Part shown: piece after piece, positions 17,397 through 24,893 of the stretch | Numbering within the stretch: the first letter of the stretch is position 1 | Layout of the letters: the number at the start of each line of letters is the position of its first letter | Assembly: GCA_031553195.1 (NCBI GenBank) | Contig: JAVBLV010000022.1 | Coordinates: 1 to 38,625 of the forward strand | Origin: JAVBLV01 sp031553195 | GTDB lineage: Bacteria; Bacteroidota; Bacteroidia; Bacteroidales; P3 | Direction: 5' to 3' | Length of the DNA stretch: 38,625 nt | Notes under the pieces: model-generated | The model's database searches: none | What the model saw: only the letters and a program-made list of their open reading frames with translations | Told to the model about the DNA's origin: nothing | Translations under genes and position numbers: made by a program

Positions 17397-18017
17397 CTAA
17401 AATTCAAATTCCCCAATCAATATTTTGCCGTCGCCGGTTCGTTTGCTCTCTCTGGACATTTGTAAAGTCAGCGCTTTGCGTTCTTGTTTTCCTTCGGCAT
17501 AATACATATAAATTTCAGCCATAACGGTAGTAGGGCCTTCCGTTTTCACCTGCCTGTCTCCAAAATAATTAACCTTTATTTTATACTTTCCGGGAACGGC
17601 TTTCTTCAATAAAAATTCTTCGGGGCCGTAACCTTGGGTAATATCGTAACTGATGCATCCGCCAATCTTAGTCGTTTTATGTTGATAGGAACATTCTTCT
17701 CCATAGGGTCGGCAACATACAGATCGATATCGGTATTATTCATATTCCAATTGATAACCACCCTGATGTCGAGTCGACCGGCAACTTTTGAACGATGGAT
17801 TTGTCGATTTTCTGCGTATTGAGTTTAGAAGAATGCAATGCTATCAATTGGTTGATTTCATTTACCAAAATACCTTCAATTCCCCGCGAAACGCTACTGA
17901 CACTTTTCACAAACAACTGGGTAATAGCGACATAAAGCGTACTAAGGCTTATTGGTATTTTCCGGCGTCGGCCAAGGCCAAACCATAGTCGCGGTAACTC
18001 TGCGGTTCCATCGGACG
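17397..18017 (-). pseudogene. Decayed 3' end of a TPR/DUF2135 (VIT-VWA type) protein gene
   Basis: Reading the minus strand through three frames restores a continuous protein tail: SYRDYGLALADAGKYQ, then STLYVAITQ...LVNEINQLIALH...KIDKSIVQKLPVD, then IRVVINWNMNNTDIDLYVADP, then GEECSYQHKTTKIGGCISYD, ITQGYGPEEFLLKKAVPGKY and KIKVNYFGDRQ to the stop at 17397. This is the TPR-like and DUF2135 end of large Bacteroidota VIT/VWA proteins. Lesions: an in-frame TAA (17949-17951) with a frameshift near 17943-17950, a 5-bp tandem duplication (GTCGA twice, 17768-17777), and a 1-bp loss near 17703-17706. The VIT and VWA domains are missing: upstream lies a short repeat and then upp. Confidence 0.85.
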
Positions 18018-18057
18018 CTAACATTACTCATTTCTAATCACTAATTGCTCATTTTTT

Positions 18058-18717
18058 TCACGATTGCAATTTATCGCCGAAAGCCAAATCGCCCACATCG
18101 CCTAAACCTGGAACAATATAAGCGCGCGCCGTCAATTCCTGATCAATGGCGGCCACCCAAATGCTTGCCCTGTCGGCGGGAATAAACCGTTGGATATACT
18201 GCACGCCTTCCTCCGCGGAGATAATCGAAACGAAATAAGTATGTATAGGATCTCCATATTGTCGCAAGGCATTCCAGGCTTCTACAATAGAAGCTCCCGT
18301 AGCCAGCATGGGATCAGCGACAATCAATATTTTATTACTTAAATCAGGGCAGGTAACATATTCTAACTGGATTTTAAAACCTTCGTCTTTTCCGTATTTT
18401 CTGTACGCGGCGACAAAAGCATTTTCGGCTTTATCAAAAATATTCAATATGCCGTTCTGCATACATAATCCGGCGCGTAAAACCGAAGCAATCACTAGCT
18501 TCTGAGTCAACATAGGAACGTTTGCAATTCCTAATGGCGTACTCACTTCTTTTTCCTCGTATTCCAATGTTTTGCTTATTTCGTAAGCCATTAACTCCGA
18601 TATTCTTTCTACATTACGGCGAAATCGCCAACTTTCGGTTTGAATATCAACGTCCCGTAGCTCAGCAACATATTGATTGATGATACTATTCGATTTACCT
18701 AAATGATGAATGATCAT
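18058..18717 (-). CDS. upp: Uracil phosphoribosyltransferase
   Basis: A 219-residue salvage enzyme that makes UMP from uracil and PRPP. The PRPP-binding loop ILIVADPMLATGASI is at 130-144, SVLRAGL (78-84) is the flexible active-site segment, and PGLGDVGDLAFGD near the C-terminus is the uracil-binding region; the usual Arg after GDxGD is Leu here, as I recall for Bacteroidota. The gene diverges from prs, whose product supplies PRPP. The ATG at 18717 is placed behind a promoter at 18758-18788. Confidence 0.95.
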   Translation of the reverse strand: MIIHHLGKSNSIINQYVAELRDVDIQTESWRFRRNVERISELMAYEISKTLEYEEKEVSTPLGIANVPMLTQKLVIASVLRAGLCMQNGILNIFDKAENAFVAAYRKYGKDEGFKIQLEYVTCPDLSNKILIVADPMLATGASIVEAWNALRQYGDPIHTYFVSIISAEEGVQYIQRFIPADRASIWVAAIDQELTARAYIVPGLGDVGDLAFGDKLQS

Positions 18718-18757
18718 AATTCCGTCTTTTTATGGATTAAACAGAAATTGTTTTAGA

Positions 18758-18788
18758 CAAAGGTATAAAAAACATTGTAATATCCAAC
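18758..18788 (-). promoter_or_regulatory. Promoter of upp
   Basis: On the minus strand GTTG (18788-18785), a 19-base spacer and TACCTTTG (18765-18758) match the Bacteroidota consensus apart from the first base of the -33 box. Confidence 0.62.
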
Positions 18789-19191
18789 TCTTATCTTCAT
18801 TAAATTAGCGGAGAGAGTAGAGAATTAGGAGTTAGTAATGAGGATTGTTCACAAGAAGTTTAATTCTTTTAACACATGAATGTAGTACGGAAAGCCCTAA
18901 GCTACCCTTGTGGAAAGATTTAGAAGAGCTTATATACGAAAAAAATAACCAAAATATCAAAGAACTTATTCTATTTGGTACTAAAGCCGCTTAAGTTATA
19001 ACGGACTATTCCATTGATTTTAAAATATGTTTATTAATAACAAACTCAGGGAGGTTTTGTTGGGAGTATTTTTTATTATTAATGCTCTGGCAATCGTTGA
19101 TAATAAACATTGCACACATTGAAACAAGATAGTAGAATGAAAAGATTGAAGAATGGCTTCCTCTGGTCCGTGAGCAATTTTAAATATTTTC

Positions 19192-19222
19192 TTGTAAATA
19201 TCATTGATAAGACTTAACTTTG
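19192..19222 (+). promoter_or_regulatory. Promoter of prs
   Basis: TTG at 19192-19194, a 20-base spacer and TAACTTTG at 19215-19222 fit the Bacteroidota consensus and lie 20 bases before the ATG at 19243. The upstream in-frame start at 19204 would fall inside the promoter. Confidence 0.75.
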
Positions 19223-19242
19223 CAAGCCAAAAATTAAACAAA

Positions 19243-20208
19243 ATGTCGGTGACAAAAAATACGCAAGCTGTAATATTTGCAGGAAGAGCGACGGCTGATT
19301 TAGCTGAAAAAATTGCCGTCGAGCACGGAACGTCTTTGGGGAATTCTATCGTTCTTAGCTATGCTGACGGAGAATTTCAACCTTCTTTTGAAGAAAATGT
19401 CCGGGGACGGGACGTTTTTATTGTCCAGTCCACTTTTCCGCCTACAGACAATCTTTTTGAATTGTTGATGCTGATTGATGCGGCAAAACGCGCCTCTGCA
19501 AAAAGAATTATTGCCGTTATTCCTTATTTCGGATTTGCGCGCCAAGACAGGAAAGATAAGCCTCGCGTTCCGATTGCGGCTAAGCTTATAGCGGATTTGT
19601 TGCAAACGGCAGGCGTGCATCGCGTTATTACAATGGATTTGCATGCCGATCAGATTCAGGGCTTTTTTGATATTCCCGTCGATCATTTATATGGGTCGTC
19701 TTTGTTTATTCCTCACATTAAGAAATTGGGGTATTCTGACGACGATTTGTTGTTTGCTTCGCCTGATATAGGAGGATCTCGCAGGGCGGGAACTTATGCC
19801 AAGCACATGGGAATCGGTTTTGTGATCTGCTATAAACAACGAAACAAGCCGAATGAAGTAGGCGTTATGCAACTGATAGGAGACGTGGAGAATAAGCATG
19901 TAGTTCTATTAGACGACATTATAGATACGGGAAGCACCATGATTAAAGCGGCTCAATTGTTAAAGGATAACGGCGCAAAAACAGTGCGCGCTATGGCAAC
20001 CCATGGCGTTTTGAGCGGTAATGCTATTGAAAATATTGATGCCTCCGTTTTGGAAGAACTATTGATTACCGATACGATTCCCCTTAAAAAGGAATCTTCG
20101 AAAATAAAGGTATTATCTACAGCCTGGCTTTTTGCAGAAACAATCAGAAGGGTTACCAATTTTGATTCCATATCGAATTTATATGAAATCACGGTAGGTC
20201 AAAGATAG
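19243..20208 (+). CDS. prs: Ribose-phosphate pyrophosphokinase (PRPP synthetase)
   Basis: A 321-residue class I PRPP synthetase making PRPP from ribose 5-phosphate and ATP. Seen: the ATP-binding segment FARQDRK (98-104), the Mg/PRPP loop DLHADQIQGFF (132-142), and the ribose-5-phosphate loop DDIIDTGSTM (224-233). Length and N-terminus fit the family when the ATG at 19243 is used. The gene diverges from upp, which consumes the product, and is followed by rplY after 62 bases with a hairpin between. Confidence 0.95.
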   Translation: MSVTKNTQAVIFAGRATADLAEKIAVEHGTSLGNSIVLSYADGEFQPSFEENVRGRDVFIVQSTFPPTDNLFELLMLIDAAKRASAKRIIAVIPYFGFARQDRKDKPRVPIAAKLIADLLQTAGVHRVITMDLHADQIQGFFDIPVDHLYGSSLFIPHIKKLGYSDDDLLFASPDIGGSRRAGTYAKHMGIGFVICYKQRNKPNEVGVMQLIGDVENKHVVLLDDIIDTGSTMIKAAQLLKDNGAKTVRAMATHGVLSGNAIENIDASVLEELLITDTIPLKKESSKIKVLSTAWLFAETIRRVTNFDSISNLYEITVGQR

Positions 20209-20241
20209 AATTTGTGAGAATTTTACGTATTCTCACAAATT
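20209..20241 (+). promoter_or_regulatory. Hairpin between prs and rplY
   Basis: AATTTGTGAGAAT (20209-20221) pairs perfectly with ATTCTCACAAATT (20229-20241) over a 7-base loop, starting right at the prs stop codon. It is not followed by a T-run, so it may be an mRNA-processing or stability element, or a weak attenuator, and not a complete terminator. Confidence 0.6.
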
Positions 20242-20270
20242 ATAATTACAAACAAATAAAAACAAAAACA

Positions 20271-20825
20271 ATGAAAACAGTATCTATGAGCGGTTCTCTT
20301 CGCGAGAACGTAGGGAAAAAAGATGCAAAAAAACAACGCGTAGAAGGAAAAGTTCCTTGCGTATTATACGGAAATGGCAACCAAACTCACTTCTCGGTGG
20401 AAGAAAGCAGTTTCAAACCCCTTATTTTTACGCCTGAAGTACATTTTGTAGATTTAACCATCGGAGGTAAAAAAGTATCAGCTATTTTACAAGACATTCA
20501 ATATCACCCTGTAACAGAACGAATTTTACATGCTGATTTTTTAGAATTAAATGAAAGCAAGCCGATTATTATGTCTATACCCGTACGTTTAACAGGAACG
20601 TCTATGGGGGTATTACAGGGAGGAAAATTAGTATTGAAAATTAAACGAGTGAAGATTCGCGCATTACCCAAATTTATGCCTGAAAATATAACGCTCGATG
20701 TTACGAATTTGGATGTTCTGCAAGGGATTAAAGTATTGGATGTTCCTACTGAAAATATAGAAATTCTGGAAATTAAAAGCAGCGAAATCGTTTTGGTAAA
20801 ATCTACGCGCGCCGTAGCCAAGTAA
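20271..20825 (+). CDS. rplY: 50S ribosomal protein L25/Ctc
   Basis: A 184-residue long-form L25 (Ctc/TL5 type) that binds 5S rRNA. The N-terminal domain (SGSLRENVGKKDAKKQR, VPCVLYG) is the RNA-binding part; the C-terminal TL5 domain follows from about residue 95 (SIPVRLTGTSMGVLQGG). The ATG at 20271 gives the standard start; the GTG at 20214 lies in the hairpin. The prs-rplY order is common in bacteria. Confidence 0.95.
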   Translation: MKTVSMSGSLRENVGKKDAKKQRVEGKVPCVLYGNGNQTHFSVEESSFKPLIFTPEVHFVDLTIGGKKVSAILQDIQYHPVTERILHADFLELNESKPIIMSIPVRLTGTSMGVLQGGKLVLKIKRVKIRALPKFMPENITLDVTNLDVLQGIKVLDVPTENIEILEIKSSEIVLVKSTRAVAK

Positions 20826-20844
20826 TTAATATAAAAATACAAAG

Positions 20845-20880
20845 AAAGGGTGTTCAGGCAACGGAACGCCCTTTTTTATT
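20845..20880 (+). terminator. Terminator after rplY
   Basis: AAAGGGTGTTC (20845-20855) pairs with GAACGCCCTTT (20864-20874) with one G-T wobble and an 8-base loop, and runs into TTTTATTTTTTTT. It ends the prs-rplY transcript 11 bases before the next ATG. Confidence 0.88.
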
Positions 20881-20890
20881 TTTTTTCGCA

Positions 20891-21595
20891 ATGAAAAAAT
20901 ACAGGCACGTTTTATTTGATTTGGATCGCACGCTTTGGGATTTTGAAATCAACAACAAAGCAACATTGAATGAAGTATTCGATCGCTTTCATTTAAAGAA
21001 AAAATGTAACTGTTCGTTTGAGACTTTCTTTGAAATTTATAATATTGTAAATAATTCTTTATGGGAAAATTACCGGTGTGGGAAACTCACAAAAGAAATC
21101 TTGTTGACAAAACGTTTTGTTGTCGTATTAGAGCATTTCAATGTAGTTGACGCTTCAGATGCCATTTCAATATCGGATTACTATCTGGCCGAAAGTCCCA
21201 GGAAAAAACAACTACTCCCCTATGCAAAAGAACTTTTGGAATACCTTGTTGCGCAAAATTATTCAATGCACATTGTTACAAATGGATTTAAGGATATACA
21301 ACACACCAAATTAAACATATCGGAAATCCGTCAATATTTTGAAAATGTCTTCACCTCGGAAGTAATCGGGTTTCCCAAGCCCGATAAACGTTTCTTTGAG
21401 TTTGTTTTACGCAGTCTTATGTGTTCTCATGAAGATTGCATCATGATAGGAGACGATTTTAAAAATGATATATTGGGAGCATGTTCGATGCATATAGACG
21501 CTATTTTTGTTAATTTTGAAAGTCATAAAGTAGAATCGACCAATCATTGCTTGAAGGAAGTTTTTTCCTTAAAAGAAATTGAAAAGATACTGTGA
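20891..21595 (+). CDS. HAD-family nucleotidase, YjjG type
   Basis: A 234-residue HAD phosphatase. Motif I is D10-L-D12 in VLFDLDRTLWDFE, where the Trp-Asp after the motif is typical of the YjjG noncanonical pyrimidine 5'-nucleotidases; motif II is the Thr in HIVTNGF; motif III/IV are FPKPDKRFFEF and MIGDDFKNDILGA. YjjG enzymes remove phosphate from abnormal pyrimidine monophosphates and help keep them out of DNA. The start ATG is close behind the rplY terminator, so it needs its own promoter, which I could not identify, or read-through. Confidence 0.85.
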   Translation: MKKYRHVLFDLDRTLWDFEINNKATLNEVFDRFHLKKKCNCSFETFFEIYNIVNNSLWENYRCGKLTKEILLTKRFVVVLEHFNVVDASDAISISDYYLAESPRKKQLLPYAKELLEYLVAQNYSMHIVTNGFKDIQHTKLNISEIRQYFENVFTSEVIGFPKPDKRFFEFVLRSLMCSHEDCIMIGDDFKNDILGACSMHIDAIFVNFESHKVESTNHCLKEVFSLKEIEKIL

Positions 21596-21906
21596 TTTTT
21601 AAGCGTTTAAAGTTTATGGTTTATCGCTTATTATTTATATTGTTTTAAAAATCATTTTAAATTATTTACCTTCAGCTTATGAGACCGCTTCGCAAAATTC
21701 TTAACTTTCAACTAAAAAAGTCCTACAAAAGATATACGTCAGGGTATGACTCTAAGTCCCGCCTTGACGAGACGATCAAATAAAAAATAAACAAATGGAA
21801 TAATCATGAGCTTCTCAGTACGCCACAAGGCAGATGATTAAAAATCTGGGCGTTAGCCAAGTCTTCCCTTTGGGGAGATCTAGAGGGGCCTACAAATTTT
21901 AAACGT
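21596..21906. other. Intergenic region with repeats
   Basis: About 310 bases without a gene. A weak 6-bp hairpin (TAAGCG 21600-21605, CGCTTA 21625-21630) may end the nucleotidase transcript. The second 31-bp palindrome copy lies at 21738-21768. Near the right end, CTTCCCTTTGGGGAGATCTA and GAGGGGCCTAC (about 21859-21890) look like another intergenic repeat; a related string, CTACCCTTGTGGAAAGATTT, occurs near 18902. Confidence 0.5.
21738..21768. repeat. 31-bp palindromic repeat, copy 2 (degenerate)
   Basis: Starts GTCAGGGTATGACT and ends CGCCTTGAC. It aligns without gaps to 6604-6634 with 25 of 31 matches, but its right arm has drifted so the outer stem is weaker. It lies in a non-coding gap between same-strand genes. 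Confidence 0.55.
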
Positions 21907-22785
21907 ATGAAAAAAATTGGTATATTTATTGCAAGTTTCTTTGTTGCGGCATCTTTTATACAAGCTCAAAACGCACAAAATATGTTTACTCGTAAAGTCG
22001 GAACATTTGAGGTAATTCTTCTTGCGGAAGTGCAACAAAGTGTTAATACTAATATTTTAATTGGCGCTACGTCCGAAATGATTAAGCAATATGCGCCGGA
22101 TGGAACCATCCGGAATGCGGTAAACGCTTTTTTGATTCGTACTCGGGAGAAAAATATCTTGGTAGACGCCGGTTTTGGACGTCATCTTTTTGAAAATTTA
22201 CAAACGCTTGGAATAAGCCCCGAAGAGATAGATGTTGTATTGCTTACGCATATGCATGGCGATCATATTGGCGGCATGCTGCGCGATGGCAAAGCTTCTT
22301 TTCCTAATGCTGAAGTTTATTTGACAAAAAACGAACATGATTATTGGTTGAGCAACGAAGCTAAGAATCCTCTTAATGCCCGCAAAGTTATCGAAGCTTA
22401 TAAGGATAAATTACATCTTATTTTACCCAAAGAATTCGGACAGAAGCCGGCCGACGGAATGCCTGCCGGTTTTGAAGCAATTGCCGCTTATGGACATACG
22501 CCCGGCCACACAGCCTATTTAATAGAATCGAACAAGGAAAAAATGTTGATATGGGGCGATTTGACTCATGCTATAGCCATTCAAATGCCTTATCCGCAAG
22601 TAGCGGTAACTTACGACGTCGATCCTGAACAAGCGACGAATTCTCGTAAAAAGATCTTGGAACATGTTTCGAAAAATAATATTCCTATTGCCGGTATGCA
22701 TATCTCGTTTCCCGGTATGGGTAAAATAGTTAAAGAAGCTAACAACAAAGGTTACTCATTTATTCCATCTGAAATAAATGAGTGA
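21907..22785 (+). CDS. Exported MBL-fold metallo-hydrolase
   Basis: A 292-residue metallo-beta-lactamase-fold protein with a signal peptide (1-20, ending IQA-Q). The zinc motif H115-x-H117-x-D119-H120 is in LLTHMHGDHIGG; further ligands are H497-like in the TPGHTAYLI segment (about 198-206), the Asp in LIWGDLTHA and the His in GMHISFPG. The arrangement resembles lactonase-like and other broad MBL hydrolases. Periplasmic location is indicated by the signal peptide; the substrate is unknown. A hairpin overlaps its last codons and stop. Confidence 0.85.
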   Translation: MKKIGIFIASFFVAASFIQAQNAQNMFTRKVGTFEVILLAEVQQSVNTNILIGATSEMIKQYAPDGTIRNAVNAFLIRTREKNILVDAGFGRHLFENLQTLGISPEEIDVVLLTHMHGDHIGGMLRDGKASFPNAEVYLTKNEHDYWLSNEAKNPLNARKVIEAYKDKLHLILPKEFGQKPADGMPAGFEAIAAYGHTPGHTAYLIESNKEKMLIWGDLTHAIAIQMPYPQVAVTYDVDPEQATNSRKKILEHVSKNNIPIAGMHISFPGMGKIVKEANNKGYSFIPSEINE

Positions 22786-22797
22786 ATTTAATTTTGT
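22754..22797 (+). terminator. Terminator overlapping the end of the MBL gene
   Basis: ACTCATTTATT (22754-22764) pairs perfectly with AATAAATGAGT (22773-22783) over an 8-base loop; the second arm reaches into the TGA stop (22783-22785), and a TTTAATTTTG run follows. So the last codons of the gene double as the terminator stem. Confidence 0.6.
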
Positions 22798-22872
22798 TGA
22801 GATATTTAACCAACAAAAAGATTTAAAACATGGAACAATCTGATTTACAAATAAAAATCTTACAGAAGAATT

Positions 22873-23568
22873 TCAGCGCGATTCCGTGTATTTAGATAGG
22901 ACTGCACTTCGGTTTATGTAGTTTATATCGTTTGCATAAATATAAAGAAGACTTCCGCCTTTTATAATATTGATAATCGATTTACTAATAAACAGAGGCA
23001 AAGCAGGACATCCCTGGCTGCGCCCTAAACGACCAAGGGAGGAAATAACGGACGGATTAGAATAAGATGCGCCATGAATAACAATAGCGCGTTCTTTTGC
23101 CCTGTCATTAATTCCTTTTTCGAGTCCGTTCAGAACAAGTGAATAGCCGTTCTTTCCTTGATAAGTATTTTCCGTTGTGAAGAAACCAAGAGAGCTTTTA
23201 TGGGAACCGTTTTCATTTGAAAAAGAAGTGGCCAAATTTTCCCCGCTATTTTTACCATGAGAAACGAATGAAGATAGCAACAATTTTTTGTTCTTTAAAT
23301 CTAATATATAAAAACGTTTCTCTGTTGAGGGCTTTGAATAATCTATTAAAGTAACAATGTCTTTCTTACTTATAATGAAATAACTATAACCTTTCATGAT
23401 TTGTTCGAACGCACTGTAATTGACTATGCCTTCCAATCCCATTTCATGATAAAGTTGTTGACATTCCGATTGGATAAGCGGATCCGGTACGGCATTCTTG
23501 AGATTGGCTATAAAAGGAAGTCCTGCTATAAAAAAGAGGAAGAAAAAAATGACTAAAATCTTTCGCAT
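22873..23568 (-). CDS. L,D-transpeptidase-like protein, YkuD_2 family
   Basis: A 231-residue envelope protein with an N-terminal signal anchor (1-22). The YkuD_2 (murein L,D-transpeptidase catalytic domain) signature is clear: H165 in AIVIHGASYS and C187 in GRLGRSQGCPALP, with the substrate-side FVSHGKNSGENLATSFSN at about 101-118. Such enzymes are expected to act on peptidoglycan cross-links or stem peptides. It lies 32 bases downstream of a second L,D-transpeptidase gene of another family on the same strand, so the two are likely coexpressed. No catalytic residue is missing. Confidence 0.87.
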   Translation of the reverse strand: MRKILVIFFFLFFIAGLPFIANLKNAVPDPLIQSECQQLYHEMGLEGIVNYSAFEQIMKGYSYFIISKKDIVTLIDYSKPSTEKRFYILDLKNKKLLLSSFVSHGKNSGENLATSFSNENGSHKSSLGFFTTENTYQGKNGYSLVLNGLEKGINDRAKERAIVIHGASYSNPSVISSLGRLGRSQGCPALPLFISKSIINIIKGGSLLYIYANDINYINRSAVLSKYTESR

Positions 23569-23600
23569 AAATTCAGTAACGAAATTTTTGAGCTAATATT

Positions 23601-24602
23601 TCAATCAAAAACAATAACAAGCGTTTTTTCTGTCGGCGCCCAATCATAAATGAACTTGCTGTGCGAAGTAGCGATTCGCACGCACATATGCGAACGAGGA
23701 GTAGTGCCTAAAGTTGAACTAAACTCAATAGGCGTTTTGCGCGGCTCGTTTACCGGAATACCATGAATATAACCGCCATTGCAAAAACGATTTGCATAAG
23801 GCGCAAACCCTCCCGTTACTACCGAATTATCTTTCAGATAAATCATCCTAATCTTTTTTTCTTGTATAACAAATATCCCTATAGGCGTTTCCTGCATAAG
23901 AGGAGGTTTGTGCAAGCCTGTAGTGGCCGGATTCATGCTTCTTACCAGCCATTCTGAATCAACCTTTTCAAGAGTTGCAATATTTTGGTTGGCGCGGTCT
24001 ACAAAAATTACCTTACTAAAAACAACGCTATCATCAATGAATTTTACATACCGCTTCGGAACCATCCAATCTCCGTTAAAATGAATAGTAGTCGCTTTAA
24101 TAAATAATGAAACCGTGTCTTTTATTATTTTAACAAGAGAACCGTCCAACCCATAACGTTCAGGCGTTGTAGAATCGCCAGGCAAGTATAAGGGAATTCC
24201 TTGAAAACGCTCAATGCCGAATGTATCGGCTATACGCTTATATTCATTCCGGTAATAGTTTTTTACAAGCGGCGATTCGCCGTTTTTATTACTTTTGTTT
24301 TGTAATATTCCCCAAGAAGCAGGCTCACTTTGAATGGAATCTATTAACGTCAGATAACTACGTATTTTTTCCCATTGAAACAAACGCACCGTATCCTTAT
24401 AAGGATAAGTATCCTCTAACGTATGTTCATTATAAAGGAAGTCCTTTTTTATGCTCAGTTCTTTAAGTTTGATTTTATGATCCACGGAATCCTTTACCAG
24501 AAGATGCTTTTGTTTATCAATCTTAGGATGTTTCTCAATTTTGTCGTTACAACATATAAAAAGTACCGATATTATAAATATTGATATTTTGATAGATTTC
24601 AT
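23601..24602 (-). CDS. L,D-transpeptidase, YkuD family, probable lipoprotein
   Basis: A 333-residue protein from the ATG at 24602. The hydrophobic start (ISIFIISVLFICC) ends in a Cys pair resembling a lipobox, so it is probably anchored in the periplasm. The long N-terminal region (about 20-190) has no recognised domain. The YkuD catalytic residues lie in YIHGIP (H280) and in TPRSHMCVRIATSHSKFIYD (C307, R309); the Gly normally before the catalytic Cys is Met here. The presence of TPIGIFVIQEKK (about 239-250) is typical of the family. It makes or breaks 3-3 peptidoglycan links or attaches proteins to the wall. First gene of a two-gene unit with the YkuD_2 gene. Confidence 0.87.
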   Translation of the reverse strand: MKSIKISIFIISVLFICCNDKIEKHPKIDKQKHLLVKDSVDHKIKLKELSIKKDFLYNEHTLEDTYPYKDTVRLFQWEKIRSYLTLIDSIQSEPASWGILQNKSNKNGESPLVKNYYRNEYKRIADTFGIERFQGIPLYLPGDSTTPERYGLDGSLVKIIKDTVSLFIKATTIHFNGDWMVPKRYVKFIDDSVVFSKVIFVDRANQNIATLEKVDSEWLVRSMNPATTGLHKPPLMQETPIGIFVIQEKKIRMIYLKDNSVVTGGFAPYANRFCNGGYIHGIPVNEPRKTPIEFSSTLGTTPRSHMCVRIATSHSKFIYDWAPTEKTLVIVFD

Positions 24603-24626
24603 TAAATGATGGTTTTTTTGAATTTG

Positions 24627-24634
24627 CAAATATA
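24627..24634 (-). promoter_or_regulatory. -7 promoter element for the L,D-transpeptidase pair
   Basis: CAAATATA on the plus strand is TATATTTG on the minus strand, a consensus -7 box about 25 bases from the ATG at 24602. TTTG-like boxes further right are at non-ideal spacings (14 or 23 bases). Confidence 0.45.
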
Positions 24635-24730
24635 CTTTTAATTGTTGACAAATAATTCAAAATCTTGTAACTGAAAAATTTTAGCAACAATAAGGTAACT
24701 TTAAAAAGTAATATTTTCCTTAATTTTTTC

Positions 24731-24738
24731 TATTTTTG
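24731..24738 (+). promoter_or_regulatory. -7 promoter element for the Tudor-like gene
   Basis: TATTTTTG matches TAnnTTTG. Transcription would start about 5 bases later, exactly at the foot of the hairpin at 24744-24772, giving a leader of about 145 bases before the ATG at 24890. Confidence 0.5.
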
Positions 24739-24743
24739 CATCC

Positions 24744-24772
24744 GAGAGTTGAGGTGAAGTACCTACACTCTC
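24744..24772 (+). promoter_or_regulatory. 5'-end hairpin in the leader of the Tudor-like gene
   Basis: GAGAGT (24744-24749) pairs with ACTCTC (24767-24772); after a 2 x 2 internal loop, AGGT (24752-24755) pairs with ACCT (24761-24764) around the loop GAAGT. Being at the predicted RNA 5' end, it could protect or regulate the message. Confidence 0.45.
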
Positions 24773-24794
24773 CTTCTTCCCATGAAATTTTATC

Positions 24795-24893
24795 ATGCAT
24801 AAAAAGCGCCAATATAAAATTCCGAAGAGGATTTTCAAAGAAAAAACTTTACAAACAATTAATAAACACTTACTTAAAATACAGGAAAAATGA
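24795..24893 (+). CDS. Possible 32-residue basic leader protein
   Basis: An ATG at 24795 opens 32 codons giving a strongly basic peptide (MHKKRQYKIPKRIFKEK... and ending LLKIQEK). Its TGA stop at 24891-24893 overlaps the ATG of the next gene at 24890-24892 (ATGA), the classic arrangement for translational coupling. It lies within the leader of that transcript. No homologue is recognised, and its composition could be chance in AT-rich DNA. Confidence 0.35.
   Translation: MHKKRQYKIPKRIFKEKTLQTINKHLLKIQEK

Larger units (their letters stand above)
18718..19242. other. Divergent upp/prs intergenic region with possible gene remnants
   Basis: This 525-base stretch holds the promoters of upp and prs. 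At 18827-18842 is AGGAGTTAGTAATGAG, an inverted copy of part of the 21-bp repeat at 8323. From about 18845 to 18994 a plus-strand frame without ATG reads ...LWKDLEELIYEKNNQNIKEL then ILFGTKAA and a stop, which looks like a short leftover of a coding sequence that I cannot identify. Nothing else is recognisable. Confidence 0.4.

Noticed and set aside
19020..19241. Minus-strand 73-codon frame across the prs promoter
   Set aside because: Overlaps a consensus promoter, has no family features and begins inside the prs leader.
20214..20270. GTG start adding 19 residues to L25
   Set aside because: The GTG is inside a 13-bp hairpin, and the ATG at 20271 gives the conserved L25 start.
22830..22895. 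Short frame MEQSDLQIKILQKNF after the MBL gene
   Set aside because: Only 21 codons and its 3' end overlaps the opposing L,D-transpeptidase gene; at most a remnant of a gene start.
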